A stretch of 53,670 bases of DNA, taken from the NCBI GenBank assembly GCA_039808985.1, contig JBDHUC010000011.1, positions 1 to 53,670 on the forward strand, in the 5' to 3' direction. Shown here piece after piece: positions 53,548 through 53,670 of the stretch. Position numbers and translations under genes: made by a program. Source of the stretch: SXRF01 sp039808985 (GTDB lineage: Bacteria > Pseudomonadota > Alphaproteobacteria > Rickettsiales > SXRF01). The notes beneath the pieces are model-generated. The model searched no databases, was not told the origin of the DNA, and saw only the letters and a list, made by a program, of their open reading frames with translations. The number at the start of each line of letters is the position of its first letter. Positions within the stretch are counted from its first letter, which is position 1.

Positions 53548-53649
53548 TCGCCCATTATAAAAAGCCTGAAATTCTCCTTTGCAGTTTTTAAATAAAACCA
53601 TTACATATAGTCATTTCAAATAATAATTGGATAGTGACAGGTTTAGCAT

Positions 53650-53670
53650 ATGAAAATTGCTGTGCTTCGT
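53650..53670 (+). CDS. Start of a gene that runs off the window
   Basis: An ATG at 53650 opens a frame reading MKIAVLR before the window ends. The segment is typical of the first beta-strand of a Rossmann-type protein; NAD(P) transhydrogenase alpha and alanine dehydrogenase start in this way. Seven residues cannot decide this. The 102 bases upstream are AT-rich and could hold its promoter. Confidence 0.35.

Noticed and set aside
1..53670. tRNA, rRNA or known riboswitch genes
   Set aside because: I found no cloverleaf-like or T-loop/anticodon patterns in intergenic regions and no recognisable riboswitch core; short intergenic spaces leave little room for them.

Overview
The window reads as chromosomal DNA of a low-GC (roughly 40-45 % by eye) alphaproteobacterium. 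The signs are a TrcR/DUF1013 regulator, a ubiquinol-cytochrome c chaperone next to rpoH, the SURF1-thrC-M16 peptidase order, glyS followed by ppdK, and an LptF/LptG pair. I cannot name the genus; the lineage is probably uncultured. There are no rRNA, tRNA, CRISPR, phage or transposase genes. Gene density is high, with many 4-base start/stop overlaps.

Region 1 (about 0.3-23 kb) is a surface-polysaccharide (O-antigen type) locus. It holds a SAM methyltransferase, two paralogous GT39-type membrane glycosyltransferases, a tandem pair of paralogous polytopic proteins (possible polymerases), a class II amidotransferase fused to an N-acetyl-sugar amidotransferase, a flippase, a DPM1-like GT2, a PglC-type initiating phosphotransferase, an aldo/keto reductase, a TPP-dependent E1 alpha/beta pair without E2/E3, and an O-antigen ligase. 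A WbpB-WbpD fusion, WbpA and WbpE together give the route from UDP-GlcNAc to UDP-2,3-diacetamido-2,3-dideoxy-glucuronic acid. The fused amidotransferase could turn such an acid into a uronamide.

Region 2 (about 23-28.5 kb) is an accessory island. It carries a TonB-dependent receptor, a cytochrome P450, an acyltransferase with the LuxI/N-acyl-amino-acid-synthase signature and an LCMT-type methyltransferase. Together these look like a small unassigned pathway for an acylated metabolite or signal. The methyltransferase overlaps trxB, which is followed upstream by a 2-Cys peroxiredoxin gene.

Region 3 (about 30-49.6 kb) is conserved housekeeping DNA. It contains SURF1-thrC-M16 peptidase (+); a long minus-strand run glyQ-phzF-panD-glyS-ppdK-gltX-cysS-rpoH-UQCC; pepA-holC (-); lptF-lptG (+); and trcR (-).

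Region 4 (about 49.7-53.7 kb) holds an enoyl-CoA hydratase, a membrane-anchored AraC-type regulator with a perfect inverted repeat at its start codon, a solitary strongly signalled prepilin with its own terminator, a glycine-rich hypothetical protein, and the start of a further gene.

Two near-identical palindromic elements (164 and 103 bp) lie between convergent genes at 6.8 and 26.7 kb and supply stop codons to their neighbours. A second, much smaller palindrome-like insert appears in frame inside cysS.
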